The notes beneath the pieces are model-generated. The model was given only the letters and a program-made list of their open reading frames with translations, was not told the DNA's origin and ran no database searches. This document shows, piece by piece, positions 29,063 through 36,929 of a stretch of 36,929 nt of DNA (position 1 is the stretch's first letter; every line of letters starts with the position of its first letter). The DNA comes from Aldersonia kunmingensis (GTDB lineage: Bacteria > Actinomycetota > Actinomycetes > Mycobacteriales > Mycobacteriaceae), in assembly GCF_001646865.1 (NCBI RefSeq), contig NZ_LRRB01000297.1:1-36929 (forward strand). Reading direction: 5' to 3'. The translations under genes and the position numbers were made by a program.

Positions 29063-31438
29063 ATGAAGCGGAAGAGCGACGAGCGCGACTACGACGAGAG
29101 TGATCTCACGGTCGAACCGCCGAAGACGCACGCGGCGGGCATGACCGCCGTCGCCGTCTCGATGAAACGTTCGCTCGACCGGATGGGCCCGCGCCGAACC
29201 GCCAAGACGCTGCTCGCCCTCAACCAGGCCGAGGGCTTCGACTGCATGAGCTGCGCTTGGCCCGATCCGGACCATCGGCACACGGCAGAGTTCTGTGAGA
29301 ACGGTGCGAAGGCGGTTGCCGAGGAGGCGACCCGTGATCGCGCGACCCCGGAGTTCTTCGCCCGGCACAGCATTGCCGAGCTCGACGCGCACAGTGAGCA
29401 CTGGCTGGGCCAGCAGGGCCGCATCACGCACCCGATGATCAAGCGCCCCGCCGGGACGCACTACGAGCCGATCTCCTGGGATGACGCGTTCGACCTGATC
29501 GGCGCCGAATTGCGCGGCCTCGCCTCGCCGGACGAGGCGATCTTCTACACCTCCGGCCGCACGTCCAACGAGGCCGCGTTCACCTACCAGTTGTTCGTCC
29601 GCGCGTTCGGCACCAACAACCTGCCGGACTGCTCGAACATGTGCCACGAGTCGACCAGCATTGCCCTGCAGGAGTCGATCGGCATCGGCAAAGCAAGCGT
29701 CACCCTCGACGACCTCGACGCCGCCGACCTGATCGTGCTTGCCGGCCAGAACCCGGGCACCAACCATCCACGCATGCTGACCGCGCTCGAAAAGGCCAAG
29801 CGCAGCGGCGCGAAGATCCTGTCGATCAACCCGCTTCGCGAGGCCGGTCTGGTCAATTTCAAGAACCCGCAGAATGCGCGCGGGGTCGCCGGCCGCGGAA
29901 CCGATCTGTCCGATCTGCACCTGCCGGTGAAAATCAACGGTGACCTCGCGTTGTTCCAGGCCTTCGGTGCGCTGCTGCTCGAATGGGACGCGCTCGATCC
30001 GGAATTCATCGAACAGCACTCGATCGGCTTCGAACTGTGGCGCGAACATATCGGCGCCCTCGATTGGGACGCCGTCGTCGAGACCACCGGACTCACCCGC
30101 CAACAGATCACCGCAGCGGCCGAGATGCTCCGCGACTCGAAGGGCACCGTCTACTGCTGGGCGATGGGGCTGACGCAGCATCACAACGCTGTGGCAACGA
30201 TCAAGGAAGTCGCGAATCTCGCGTTCGCGCAGGGCAATATCGGAAAGCCGGGTGCAGGCCTGTTCCCGGTCCGCGGCCACTCGAACGTGCAGGGCGACCG
30301 CACCATGGGCATCTGGGAACGTCCCCCGGCGCACTTCCTCGACGCGCTCGGTACCGAGTTCGGCTTCGAACCGCCACGCGAACACGGTCACGACACAGTC
30401 GATTCGATCCGCGCCCTGCGTGATGGGAAGGCCCACTTCTTCATGGGCCTCGGCGGCAACTTCGTGCAGGCCGCGCCCGACACCGACATCACCTTCGCCG
30501 CGATGCGCAATTCCCGGATGACCGTGCAGGTTTCGACGAAAATAAACCGGTCGCACCTGGTGTGTGGCGAAACGGCACTGATCCTGCCCACGAAGGGCCG
30601 CACCGAGAAGGATGTCCAGGCCAGCGGCGAGCAGTACATCACCGTGGAGGACTCGACGTGCTCGGTGCACGCCTCCCGCGGCCCGCTCGAGCCGGCGAGT
30701 CCGCACCTGAAGTCGGAGGTCGACATCGTCACGCGGATCGCGGAGGCTGCGCTCGGCGACCGGCACGGCATCGGCTGGCGCGGTATGCGCGACGACTACC
30801 GCACGATCCGCGAACACATCTCGCGTGTCGTCGTGGGCTGCGACGGTTACGAGGTGAACGCGCGCCGGCCGGGCGGGTTCGTCATGCCGCACCCGCCGCG
30901 CGATTCGCGGACATTCCCCACCAAGTCCGGGCGCGCCGAGTTCGCCGTCTCTCCCATCGAGGTGCTGCAAGTTCCGCCGAAACACCTTGTGCTGCAAACC
31001 TTCCGCAGCCACGACCAGTTCAACACCACGATCTACGGGCTCAGTGACCGCTACCGCGGAATCGAGGGTGGCCGCCGGGTGGTGTTCGTACATCCCGACG
31101 ACATCGCCGCCGCCGGGTTCCGGGATGGTGACCTGGTCGACCTGGTGACGCACTGGCCGGGTGATGATGTGGTCCGCCGCGCAGACCGGTTCCGGATCGT
31201 GTCCTACGACACCCCGCGCGGGTCGGCGGCGGCCTACTACCCGGAGACCAATCCCCTGGTGCCGCTGGATTCGACTGCCGAGAAGAGCAACTGCCCGACC
31301 TCGAAATCGGTCATAGTGCAGCTGATCCCGACTGGCAGCACCGATACTGTGCTCGCCGAGCCATCGGCAGCGGGCCTCGCCGAGACCGGTGCAGACTGGA
31401 CGCACAAGGCCGAACCCGAACCGGAACAGCTGTCCTGA
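29063..31438 (+). CDS. FdhF/YdeP-family molybdopterin oxidoreductase
   Basis: A 791-residue member of the molybdopterin oxidoreductase superfamily in the YdeP branch, whose substrate is unknown and which is associated with acid or redox stress in E. coli. N-terminal cysteines lie at C61 and C64 (DCMSCAWPDPD) and C78 (AEFCENG), unlike the four-Cys [4Fe-4S] motif of formate dehydrogenase. Cofactor-domain segments include FYTSGRTSNEAAFTYQLF, NMCHESTS (Cys194, a possible Mo/W ligand), LAGQNPGTNHPRML and GNIGKPGAGLFPVRGHSNVQ. The C-terminal molydop-binding domain starts near LQTFRSHDQFNTTIYG. The ATG at 29063 has GGAGG 7 nt upstream; the longer frame from 28958 lacks support. The SRPBCC gene follows 13 bp later. 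Confidence 0.9.
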   Translation: MKRKSDERDYDESDLTVEPPKTHAAGMTAVAVSMKRSLDRMGPRRTAKTLLALNQAEGFDCMSCAWPDPDHRHTAEFCENGAKAVAEEATRDRATPEFFARHSIAELDAHSEHWLGQQGRITHPMIKRPAGTHYEPISWDDAFDLIGAELRGLASPDEAIFYTSGRTSNEAAFTYQLFVRAFGTNNLPDCSNMCHESTSIALQESIGIGKASVTLDDLDAADLIVLAGQNPGTNHPRMLTALEKAKRSGAKILSINPLREAGLVNFKNPQNARGVAGRGTDLSDLHLPVKINGDLALFQAFGALLLEWDALDPEFIEQHSIGFELWREHIGALDWDAVVETTGLTRQQITAAAEMLRDSKGTVYCWAMGLTQHHNAVATIKEVANLAFAQGNIGKPGAGLFPVRGHSNVQGDRTMGIWERPPAHFLDALGTEFGFEPPREHGHDTVDSIRALRDGKAHFFMGLGGNFVQAAPDTDITFAAMRNSRMTVQVSTKINRSHLVCGETALILPTKGRTEKDVQASGEQYITVEDSTCSVHASRGPLEPASPHLKSEVDIVTRIAEAALGDRHGIGWRGMRDDYRTIREHISRVVVGCDGYEVNARRPGGFVMPHPPRDSRTFPTKSGRAEFAVSPIEVLQVPPKHLVLQTFRSHDQFNTTIYGLSDRYRGIEGGRRVVFVHPDDIAAAGFRDGDLVDLVTHWPGDDVVRRADRFRIVSYDTPRGSAAAYYPETNPLVPLDSTAEKSNCPTSKSVIVQLIPTGSTDTVLAEPSAAGLAETGADWTHKAEPEPEQLS

Positions 31439-31451
31439 GCGAGGTGCGCGC

Positions 31452-31955
31452 GTGAAGCTCCCGGAGCTACCCCCTACGGCAAGCGTCGAGGCGACCGTCG
31501 ATGCGACGCCCGAACAGGTGTGGGCGGTGATCTCCGACGTCACCCGCATCGGCGAGTGGAGTCACGAATGCCGGGAGGCCAAATGGGTCGGCGGCGCCAC
31601 CCATGCGGTTCCGGGCGCCCGGTTCCGAGGCCGCAATCGCGTCGGCCTGGTGCGCTGGGGCCGGATCTGCACGATCACCGAGGTCGATCCCCCGCTGCGG
31701 TTTACCTACCACACGTTCGGCAAGCTCACCCGAGACTCGACCCAGTGGACGATTGAGCTCCAGCCGGAAGGCAGCGGCACGCGGATCGTGATGGGCTACG
31801 AGGCGTTGGCGATGCCCCGCGCATTCGAGCTGGTGATCCTCGCGACCATGAAGCCACATTGGGACCGCACCGCGGCGCTGCAGGGTGACCTGCAACGGCT
31901 CGGGCGCGTCGCGGCCGGTGCCGGACAGGAGACCGCCGGGCCTGCCTCGGGCTGA
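31452..31955 (+). CDS. SRPBCC (START-like) family protein
   Basis: A 167-residue soluble protein with the SRPBCC helix-grip fold. ASVEATVDATPEQVWAVISD and then VTRIGEWSHECREAKW (residues 10-46) is the standard opening. The ARFRGRNRVGLVRWGRICTI strands follow, and the long C-terminal helix is FELVILATMKPHWDRTAALQ. Such proteins bind hydrophobic ligands or act as cyclases or chaperone cofactors; nothing visible sets the ligand. The GTG at 31452 is preceded by GCGAGGTG and is used in place of an upstream in-frame GTG or TTG inside the ydeP-type gene. It lies 13 bp after the oxidoreductase and 33 bp before the TauE gene, probably in one operon. Confidence 0.88.
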   Translation: MKLPELPPTASVEATVDATPEQVWAVISDVTRIGEWSHECREAKWVGGATHAVPGARFRGRNRVGLVRWGRICTITEVDPPLRFTYHTFGKLTRDSTQWTIELQPEGSGTRIVMGYEALAMPRAFELVILATMKPHWDRTAALQGDLQRLGRVAAGAGQETAGPASG

Positions 31956-31988
31956 CCGGGCAGGCACCCGCTGTGATTGTCTGAGGCC

Positions 31989-32756
31989 ATGACGGCGGGC
32001 GACTGGGCGGTACTGCTGAGTGCCGCGCTCGCCGCGGGCTGGGTCGACGCCGTTGTGGGCGGCGGCGGATTGATCGTGTTGCCCGCGCTGCTGGTGACAA
32101 TGCCGAACCTGGCCCCGCAGACCGCGCTCGGCACCAACAAGGCGACGGCCATCGCCGGCACCTCGGCCGCCGTGATCACCTTCTCCCGCCGAGTTCCGAT
32201 GCGATGGAAGGTGCTCGCCCCCGCGGCGGCGCTCGCGGCCGTCACTGCCGCTGTCGGCGCCGCCACGGTCGCGCTGATCGACAAGTCGCTGTTCATCCCC
32301 ATTGTCATGGTGGTTCTCGCCGGGGTGGCCGTCTTCGTGACCGTGCGGCCCACCGTCGGTCTGACCATGGCGAAACATCCGCCATCGCTGCGACGCTTCG
32401 CGCTCGTCGTCGGTCTCGCCGCCGGGCTGATCGGGTTCTACGACGGGTTGCTCGGACCCGGCACCGGCACCTTTCTCATCATTTCGTTCGCCACGCTGCT
32501 CGGCACCGACTTCGTTCGCAGCGCGGCGATGGCGAAGGTCATCAATCTCGGCTCCAACTTCGGCGCGCTGATGTATTTCGCCGCGACCGGCCACGTGCTG
32601 TGGAAGCTGGGGTTAGCGATGGCCGGACTCAACATCGTCGGTGCGGTGATCGGGTCGCGCATGGCGCTGCGTCGCGGCGCGGAGTTCGTGCGGATCGTGC
32701 TGCTCGTCGTCGTGATCGTGATGGTCATCCGGCTCGGCTGGCAGGAATTCGGCTAG
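31989..32756 (+). CDS. TauE/SafE (TSUP) family membrane transporter
   Basis: A 255-residue protein with about eight membrane helices, of the TSUP family that exports sulfite or organosulfonates or moves other small anions. The N-terminal GWVDAVVGGGGLIVLPALL and QTALGTNKATAIAGTSAA (about 18-60), repeated in the second half as GFYDGLLGPGTGTFLIIS and RSAAMAKVINLGSNFGAL, form the two-fold inverted family repeat. ATG 31989 is chosen; GAGG is only 2 nt upstream, so a leaderless start or the in-frame TTG at 31977 is possible. It is followed by tldD with one base between stop and start. The substrate is not determined. Confidence 0.88.
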   Translation: MTAGDWAVLLSAALAAGWVDAVVGGGGLIVLPALLVTMPNLAPQTALGTNKATAIAGTSAAVITFSRRVPMRWKVLAPAAALAAVTAAVGAATVALIDKSLFIPIVMVVLAGVAVFVTVRPTVGLTMAKHPPSLRRFALVVGLAAGLIGFYDGLLGPGTGTFLIISFATLLGTDFVRSAAMAKVINLGSNFGALMYFAATGHVLWKLGLAMAGLNIVGAVIGSRMALRRGAEFVRIVLLVVVIVMVIRLGWQEFG

Positions 32757-32757
32757 C

Positions 32758-34299
32758 GTGACGAACGTGAACGGTGCCGATAGCGCGAGACGGCGTGTGG
32801 ACGAACGCTTCCGGGACCTGCCGCTGACAGCGGTTGCCGACGCGGCACTCACTGCCGCACAGGCGGCGGGGGCATCGCGGACGGAGGTCCGCGTCCATCG
32901 CATCGAGAGTCAGTCCATCCGGTTGCGCGACGGAACCGTGCGCGCGATCACCGATTCGACGGCGCTCGGACTCGCGGTCCGGGTGATCGTCGATGGCACC
33001 TGGGGCTTCGCCTCGAGCGCGGAACTGTCCGCCGATGTCGCTGCGAGTACAGCCACCGCTGCGGTCGAGGTCGCCCGCGCGCTGCGTTCGCTCAACCGGG
33101 ATCAGGTCGCGCTCGCCGACGAACCCGTCTACTCCGACGTGGAGTGGGTGTCGCCATACGAGATCGACCCGTTCGTCGTGCCGACCGTGGACAAGGTCGC
33201 ACTGCTCACCGAGTTCTCGGCGCGGCTGTCTGCCTCGGACGGGGTCGACCACGTCGTCGCGTCCCTCGAACAGGTCAAGGAACAGACGTTCTTCGCCGAT
33301 TCGGCGGGCACGCGCATCACGCAGCAGCGGGTACGTCTGCAGCCGGTGCTCGAGGCAACCACCGTCGATCAGTCGGCCGGTGAATTCGAGACGATGCGGA
33401 CCCTCGCCCCTCCCGTCGGCCGCGGCTGGGAATTCCTGACAGGCACCGCCTGGGACTGGGACGACGAACTCGCACACATCCCGGAATGGCTGGCGGAGAA
33501 GGTGAAGGCGCCCACCGTCGAGCCGGGCCCAACCGACCTCGTCATCGACCCGACAAACCTGTGGTTGACCATTCACGAGTCGATCGGTCACGCCACCGAG
33601 TACGACCGCGCGATCGGGTATGAATCCGCTTATGCCGGAACATCGTTCGCCACTCCGGACAAGCTCGGCACGCTGCAATACGGTTCGCCGGTGATGACCG
33701 TGACCGCCGACCGCACCGAACCGCACGGCCTGGCCACCGTCGGCTGGGACGACGAGGGCGTCGCTGGGCAGCGCTGGGATCTTGTGCGGGACGGCTTGTT
33801 CGTCGGATATCAGCTCGACCGCGCGTTCGCCCCCCGGCTCGGACTGGACCGGTCGAACGGCTGCTCGTACGCCGACTCCCCGCATCACGTCCCGATCCAG
33901 CGAATGGCCAACGTGTCGTTGCAGCCCGACCCGGAGCGGGACACCAGCACCGCCGAGCTCATCTCGAGGGTGGAGAACGGCATCTACATCGTCGGCGACA
34001 AATCCTGGTCAATCGATATGCAGCGGTACAACTTCCAGTTCACCGGGCAGCGATTCTTCCGGATCCGGAACGGCAGCATCGACGGCCAGTTGCGCGATGT
34101 CGCCTACCAGGCGACCACCACCGACTTCTGGAACGCGCTCGAGGCAGTCGGTGGGCCGTCCACCTGGCGACTCGGCGGTGCACTGAACTGCGGTAAGGCC
34201 CAACCCGGCCAGGTCGCCGCGGTCAGCCACGGTTGTCCGTCGGTGCTCGTGCGTGGCGTCAACATTCTCAATACCAGGACCGAGGGAGGTGCCGCGTGA
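32758..34299 (+). CDS. tldD: TldD family metalloprotease subunit
   Basis: A 513-residue member of the TldD/PmbA peptidase family. The zinc site HESIGH (His273, Glu274, His278) with Cys478 in LNCGKAQPGQ matches the HExxxH plus cysteine arrangement of E. coli TldD. TldD pairs with TldE to form a protease cleaving unfolded or leader peptides, as in microcin B17 maturation and CcdA degradation. The N-terminal region (20-220) has the usual mixed fold starting VRVHRIESQSIRLRDGTVR. The GTG start at 32758 directly follows the TauE stop. The stop overlaps the tldE start by GTGA after GGGAGGTG. No modified-peptide precursor gene is seen nearby. Confidence 0.93.
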   Translation: MTNVNGADSARRRVDERFRDLPLTAVADAALTAAQAAGASRTEVRVHRIESQSIRLRDGTVRAITDSTALGLAVRVIVDGTWGFASSAELSADVAASTATAAVEVARALRSLNRDQVALADEPVYSDVEWVSPYEIDPFVVPTVDKVALLTEFSARLSASDGVDHVVASLEQVKEQTFFADSAGTRITQQRVRLQPVLEATTVDQSAGEFETMRTLAPPVGRGWEFLTGTAWDWDDELAHIPEWLAEKVKAPTVEPGPTDLVIDPTNLWLTIHESIGHATEYDRAIGYESAYAGTSFATPDKLGTLQYGSPVMTVTADRTEPHGLATVGWDDEGVAGQRWDLVRDGLFVGYQLDRAFAPRLGLDRSNGCSYADSPHHVPIQRMANVSLQPDPERDTSTAELISRVENGIYIVGDKSWSIDMQRYNFQFTGQRFFRIRNGSIDGQLRDVAYQATTTDFWNALEAVGGPSTWRLGGALNCGKAQPGQVAAVSHGCPSVLVRGVNILNTRTEGGAA

Positions 34300-35678
34300 T
34301 CCCGGCCCAGGAGGTCGTCGACCGCGCATTGTCCGCCTCCCGCGCCGACGAGGCGATCGTCATCGTCATCGACGAGAACGAGGCTTCGCTGCGCTGGGCG
34401 GGCAATTCCATGACCACGAACGGGGTTTCGTCGTCCCGCACCTGGACGGTCGTGTCGATCGTGCGCGACGGGACCACCGCGAAGGTCGGCAGCGTCACGT
34501 CGAGCAGCATCGACCCCGACGACATCGCGGGGATTGTGGCCGCGAGCGAGGATGCCGCACGCTCGGCCGAGCCGTCGATGGACGCGATGCCGCTCATCGC
34601 CGGCGACGTTGTCGACGAGGACTGGGCGAACGAGCCGGGCAGCACCGGGATCGAGGTGTTCTCCGGACTCGCGGGCGATCTCGCCGCGGGGTTCGATGGC
34701 GCCGACCGGCTGTACGGATTCGCGCATCATCAGGTGCACAGCATCTGGTTGGGCACCTCCACCGGACTGCGCCGGCACTTCGTGCAGCCGACCGGTTCGG
34801 TGGAGATCAACGGCAAACGCGGCGACGCCTCCGATCCGGGTTCGGTGGCCAGCGCTTGGGCCGGGGCAGGCACGCTCGATTTCTCCGACGTCAATGTGCC
34901 GAACCTGCTTTCCGAGCTCGACCGCCGACTGGGCTGGGCAGCAACGCGATTCGACCTCCCCGCCGGCCGCTACGAGACATTGATGCCGCCGTCCACTGTG
35001 GCGGACATGATGATCTACCTGGTCTGGACCATGGAGGGCCGCGGCGCACATGAGGGACACACTGCGCTGTCCCGGGCGGGCGGCACCCGGATCGGCGAGC
35101 GGCTCAACACCATTCCACTCACGCTCTACAGCGACCCGAATGCGACCGGGCTGGGCTATACGCCGTTTGTGGTCTCCGGGGCGTCGAGCGAATCGATCTC
35201 GGTCTTCGACAACGGCATGCCCGCCGAGCGCGTCGATTGGGTGCGCGACGGCGTCATCAACGCACTCGCCTACCCCCGGGCCGCGGCCAAGGAATTCGAT
35301 GCGGTGCCAACGGTTCCCGGTGACAACCTGCTGCTCGACGGCGGCAGCACCGCGACGATCGACGATATGGTGGCGCGCACCGAGCGCGGCCTGCTGCTCA
35401 CCACGCTGTGGTACATCCGCGAGGTGGACCCAGCCACCCTGCTGCTTACCGGCCTCACCCGCGACGGGGTGTACCTGGTCGAGGATGGCGAGGTGCGCGG
35501 CGCGGTGAACAACTTCCGCTTCAACGAAAGCCCGCTCGATCTGCTACGCCGCGTCACCGAAGCCGGGGCCACCGAGCCGACGCTGCCGCGCGAGTGGAAG
35601 GACTGGTTCACCCGCGCGGCAATGCCGCCGCTCCGCATCCCCGACTTCCATATGTCGTCGGTGAGCCAGGCGACCTGA
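34296..35678 (+). CDS. tldE: TldE/PmbA family protein, partner of TldD
   Basis: A 460-residue homologue lacking the HExxxH zinc motif, as expected for TldE, the structural partner of the TldD/E heterodimer. Recognisable segments are VSSSRTWTVVSIVRDG near the start, the GAHEGHTALSRAGGTRIGERL region in the middle, and VDPATLLLTGLTRDGVYLVEDGEVRGAVNNFRFNESPLDLL (given in three parts: VDPATLLLTGLT, RDGVYLVEDGEV, NNFRFNESPLDLL) near the C-terminus. The GTG at 34296 overlaps the tldD stop; GAGGGAGGTG upstream gives a strong ribosome-binding site. An upstream in-frame extension to 34233 lies inside tldD. It ends the plus-strand set that begins with the ydeP-type gene. Confidence 0.92.
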   Translation: MIPAQEVVDRALSASRADEAIVIVIDENEASLRWAGNSMTTNGVSSSRTWTVVSIVRDGTTAKVGSVTSSSIDPDDIAGIVAASEDAARSAEPSMDAMPLIAGDVVDEDWANEPGSTGIEVFSGLAGDLAAGFDGADRLYGFAHHQVHSIWLGTSTGLRRHFVQPTGSVEINGKRGDASDPGSVASAWAGAGTLDFSDVNVPNLLSELDRRLGWAATRFDLPAGRYETLMPPSTVADMMIYLVWTMEGRGAHEGHTALSRAGGTRIGERLNTIPLTLYSDPNATGLGYTPFVVSGASSESISVFDNGMPAERVDWVRDGVINALAYPRAAAKEFDAVPTVPGDNLLLDGGSTATIDDMVARTERGLLLTTLWYIREVDPATLLLTGLTRDGVYLVEDGEVRGAVNNFRFNESPLDLLRRVTEAGATEPTLPREWKDWFTRAAMPPLRIPDFHMSSVSQAT

Positions 35679-35684
35679 CCGTCC

Positions 35685-35742
35685 GCTCCCACTTTTCGCG
35701 CTCTGGCGCTGGATTCCGCGCGCGGTTGCGAAAAGTGGGAGC
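35685..35742. terminator. 15-bp perfect inverted repeat between convergent tldE and sulfatase genes
   Basis: gctcccacttttcgc (35685-35699) and gcgaaaagtgggagc (35728-35742) pair perfectly across a 28-nt interval. It begins 6 bp after the tldE stop and sits between convergent genes. The T- and A-runs lie on the inner side of the stem and no U-tract follows either arm, so it is an atypical terminator or an RNA-end-stabilising stem. Confidence 0.6.
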
Positions 35743-35779
35743 CCCCGTTCATCGCGCGAAAGGTAGCCCGCCTCGGCGT

Positions 35780-36929
35780 CTACTCCCCCGCGAACTCGGC
35801 TTCCCGCTCGACCTCACGCACCACCGGCGCAGGGACGCGCACCTCACCCGGCTTGTAGGTGACCGCAACAAGATCGCCGGTGTAGTGGAAGGGGCCGCGC
35901 CGCTCACGCAGATCCCACGACACCGGCCCGCGGGCGTCGACGCCGACAGAGATTCCGGTCCAGGGGGCGAGGCCGACCAGTTGCACGCGCTCGGGCAATG
36001 ACGCCCGGTCGATGCCGTCGACGCGGACGGTGAAATCCCAGCGCAACCGAGGTCGCACGACTGCAGACAGTTCGATCGATTTCGTGCCCTCGGACAGCGC
36101 GCCCGCATCGATCTCGGCGTACTGTCCGAAAGCATTGTAGCCGAACAACACTCGCCCGTTCTCGACGTACAACAGGTAGCCGCCCTGCGGGTCACCGTGC
36201 GCGACCAGCACGCCCTCGTCGCCGCTACGATAACCGCTTAGCTGCACCGCGATATCGAAGTCGCGGAACGCGATCAGCCGCTGGGACCTGTACCGCTCGA
36301 GGGTCGATGTGCCCGGCAGGATCCGCACCGGGTCGCCGAGCCGCGCCTCGTCCGGCCGCCGCTGCACGAGGTCTTCCCGGGTGAGCAGCGGAAAGACCGT
36401 GTTCGCCCAGGCGGAGTCGTCCCAGGCCTGGGCCAGTTCGGCCACCTTGTCCGGATACAGATTCGCGACGTCCTCGAGTTCCGTCGGGTCGGCATTCACA
36501 TCGAACAACTGCCAGCGCGGGTCGTCGATACCGCGCCCGGGCTCGTTCAACGCCAGCAGCTTCCAACCGTCCCGGTAGTAGCCGCGGTGCCCGGTCATCT
36601 CCGCGTACTGCTCGGTGTGGCGGCTCTCGGCTTCGGCTGAACGCAGCACCTCCGTCGCAGGGACACCGTCGAAGTCCTTGGTGGGCAATCCGTGCCGCAC
36701 TCCGGACGGTTCGATCCCGACCAGATCGAGCAGGGTCGGCGCCAGATCCGTGACATACGAGTACTGGCCACGAACACCGTTGTCGCCCGTCGCCCGCGGC
36801 AGACCGGCCGGCCAGGACAGCACGAACGGCACCCGGACACCGCCCGCGAAGGTCTGCCCCTTGTAGAAGCGGAACGGGGTGTTCGACGTCTGCCCCCACC
36901 CGCGCGGGTAGTGGACGCCCAAGCGTGCT
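35780..36929 (-). CDS. Arylsulfatase (AtsA-like), C-terminal part, truncated by the window edge
   Basis: The last 382 residues of a sulfatase whose N-terminus, with the formylglycine site, lies beyond position 36929. The reading stays open to the edge; the TTG at 36922 is internal. HYPRGWGQTSNTPFRFYKGQ and TFAGGVRVPFVLSWPAGL are the late alkaline-phosphatase-fold segments with metal-site and substrate residues. TDLAPTLLDLVGI, GVPATEVLRSA and WQLFDVNADPTELEDVA are typical of arylsulfatases. A C-terminal beta-sandwich (about 235-380 of the visible part) has SGDEGVLVAHGDPQGGYLLY and VNGRVLFGYN-type strands, as in actinobacterial AtsA proteins. It should hydrolyse sulfate esters; its substrate is unknown. 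It is convergent with tldE. Confidence 0.9.
   Translation of the reverse strand, partial: ARLGVHYPRGWGQTSNTPFRFYKGQTFAGGVRVPFVLSWPAGLPRATGDNGVRGQYSYVTDLAPTLLDLVGIEPSGVRHGLPTKDFDGVPATEVLRSAEAESRHTEQYAEMTGHRGYYRDGWKLLALNEPGRGIDDPRWQLFDVNADPTELEDVANLYPDKVAELAQAWDDSAWANTVFPLLTREDLVQRRPDEARLGDPVRILPGTSTLERYRSQRLIAFRDFDIAVQLSGYRSGDEGVLVAHGDPQGGYLLYVENGRVLFGYNAFGQYAEIDAGALSEGTKSIELSAVVRPRLRWDFTVRVDGIDRASLPERVQLVGLAPWTGISVGVDARGPVSWDLRERRGPFHYTGDLVAVTYKPGEVRVPAPVVREVEREAEFAGE

Noticed and set aside
29048-31549. 833-residue minus-strand ORF opposite the ydeP-type gene
   Set aside because: Antisense shadow of a strongly recognised oxidoreductase; no motif of its own.
36922-36929. TTG at 36922 as a true start of the sulfatase
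   Set aside because: The frame remains open to the edge, and the visible part begins in the middle of the sulfatase fold, so the gene is truncated by the window.

Overview
The window is a stretch of high-GC actinobacterial chromosome, most likely from a mycolic-acid-containing family such as Nocardiaceae (Nocardia/Rhodococcus type). The reasons are strong GC bias at third codon positions, frequent GTG starts with 4-base GTGA/ATGA stop-start overlaps, and lineage-typical genes: DevR/DevS with an Acg nitroreductase, RbpA, Ppm1 followed by Lnt, FxsA, and MpaB-family and AtsA-like proteins. No rRNA, tRNA, IS element, phage gene or CRISPR array was seen. Gene order around rbpA, ppm1, lnt, amidohydrolase and fxsA resembles the Rv2050-Rv2053c block of Mycobacterium tuberculosis, recalled from memory, so most of the window is core chromosome.

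Layout. Positions 1-2928 hold the end of devR, devS and an acg-like nitroreductase with candidate DevR boxes (hypoxia/NO response). Positions 3254-7476 hold a LytS-type histidine kinase, a LytTR response regulator, a small membrane protein and a sodium:solute symporter. Positions 7623-11707 hold a DUF485 protein, an ActP/MctC-type acetate symporter and acetyl-CoA synthetase. Positions 11797-17639 form a tight run of zwf, a GH15 glycosidase, cydA and cydB. Positions 17755-21266 (minus strand) hold an AraC regulator, a short class-II-like UvrA and an ArsR regulator with its own operator. Positions 21448-24097 hold an M23 peptidase, an MpaB-family oxygenase, a small Cys4 protein and rbpA. Positions 24105-28656 (minus) hold ppm1, lnt, an amidohydrolase and fxsA. 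Positions 29063-35678 hold a YdeP-type molybdopterin oxidoreductase, an SRPBCC protein, a TauE/SafE transporter and tldD/tldE. A truncated sulfatase runs off the right edge on the minus strand.

Functional reading. The left half joins redox sensing, carboxylate uptake and activation, NADPH supply and high-affinity respiration. The strongest new link is a pair of 9-bp direct repeats, 12 bp apart, just upstream of the DUF485-actP genes. They fit the known LytTR-domain recognition pattern, which makes the neighbouring two-component system the likely controller of the acetate transporter. Other regulatory signals are a SigH/SigR-type promoter upstream of rbpA, an inverted-repeat operator over the arsR ribosome-binding site, candidate DevR boxes upstream of acg and, more weakly, ydeP, and two strong bidirectional terminators between convergent genes.
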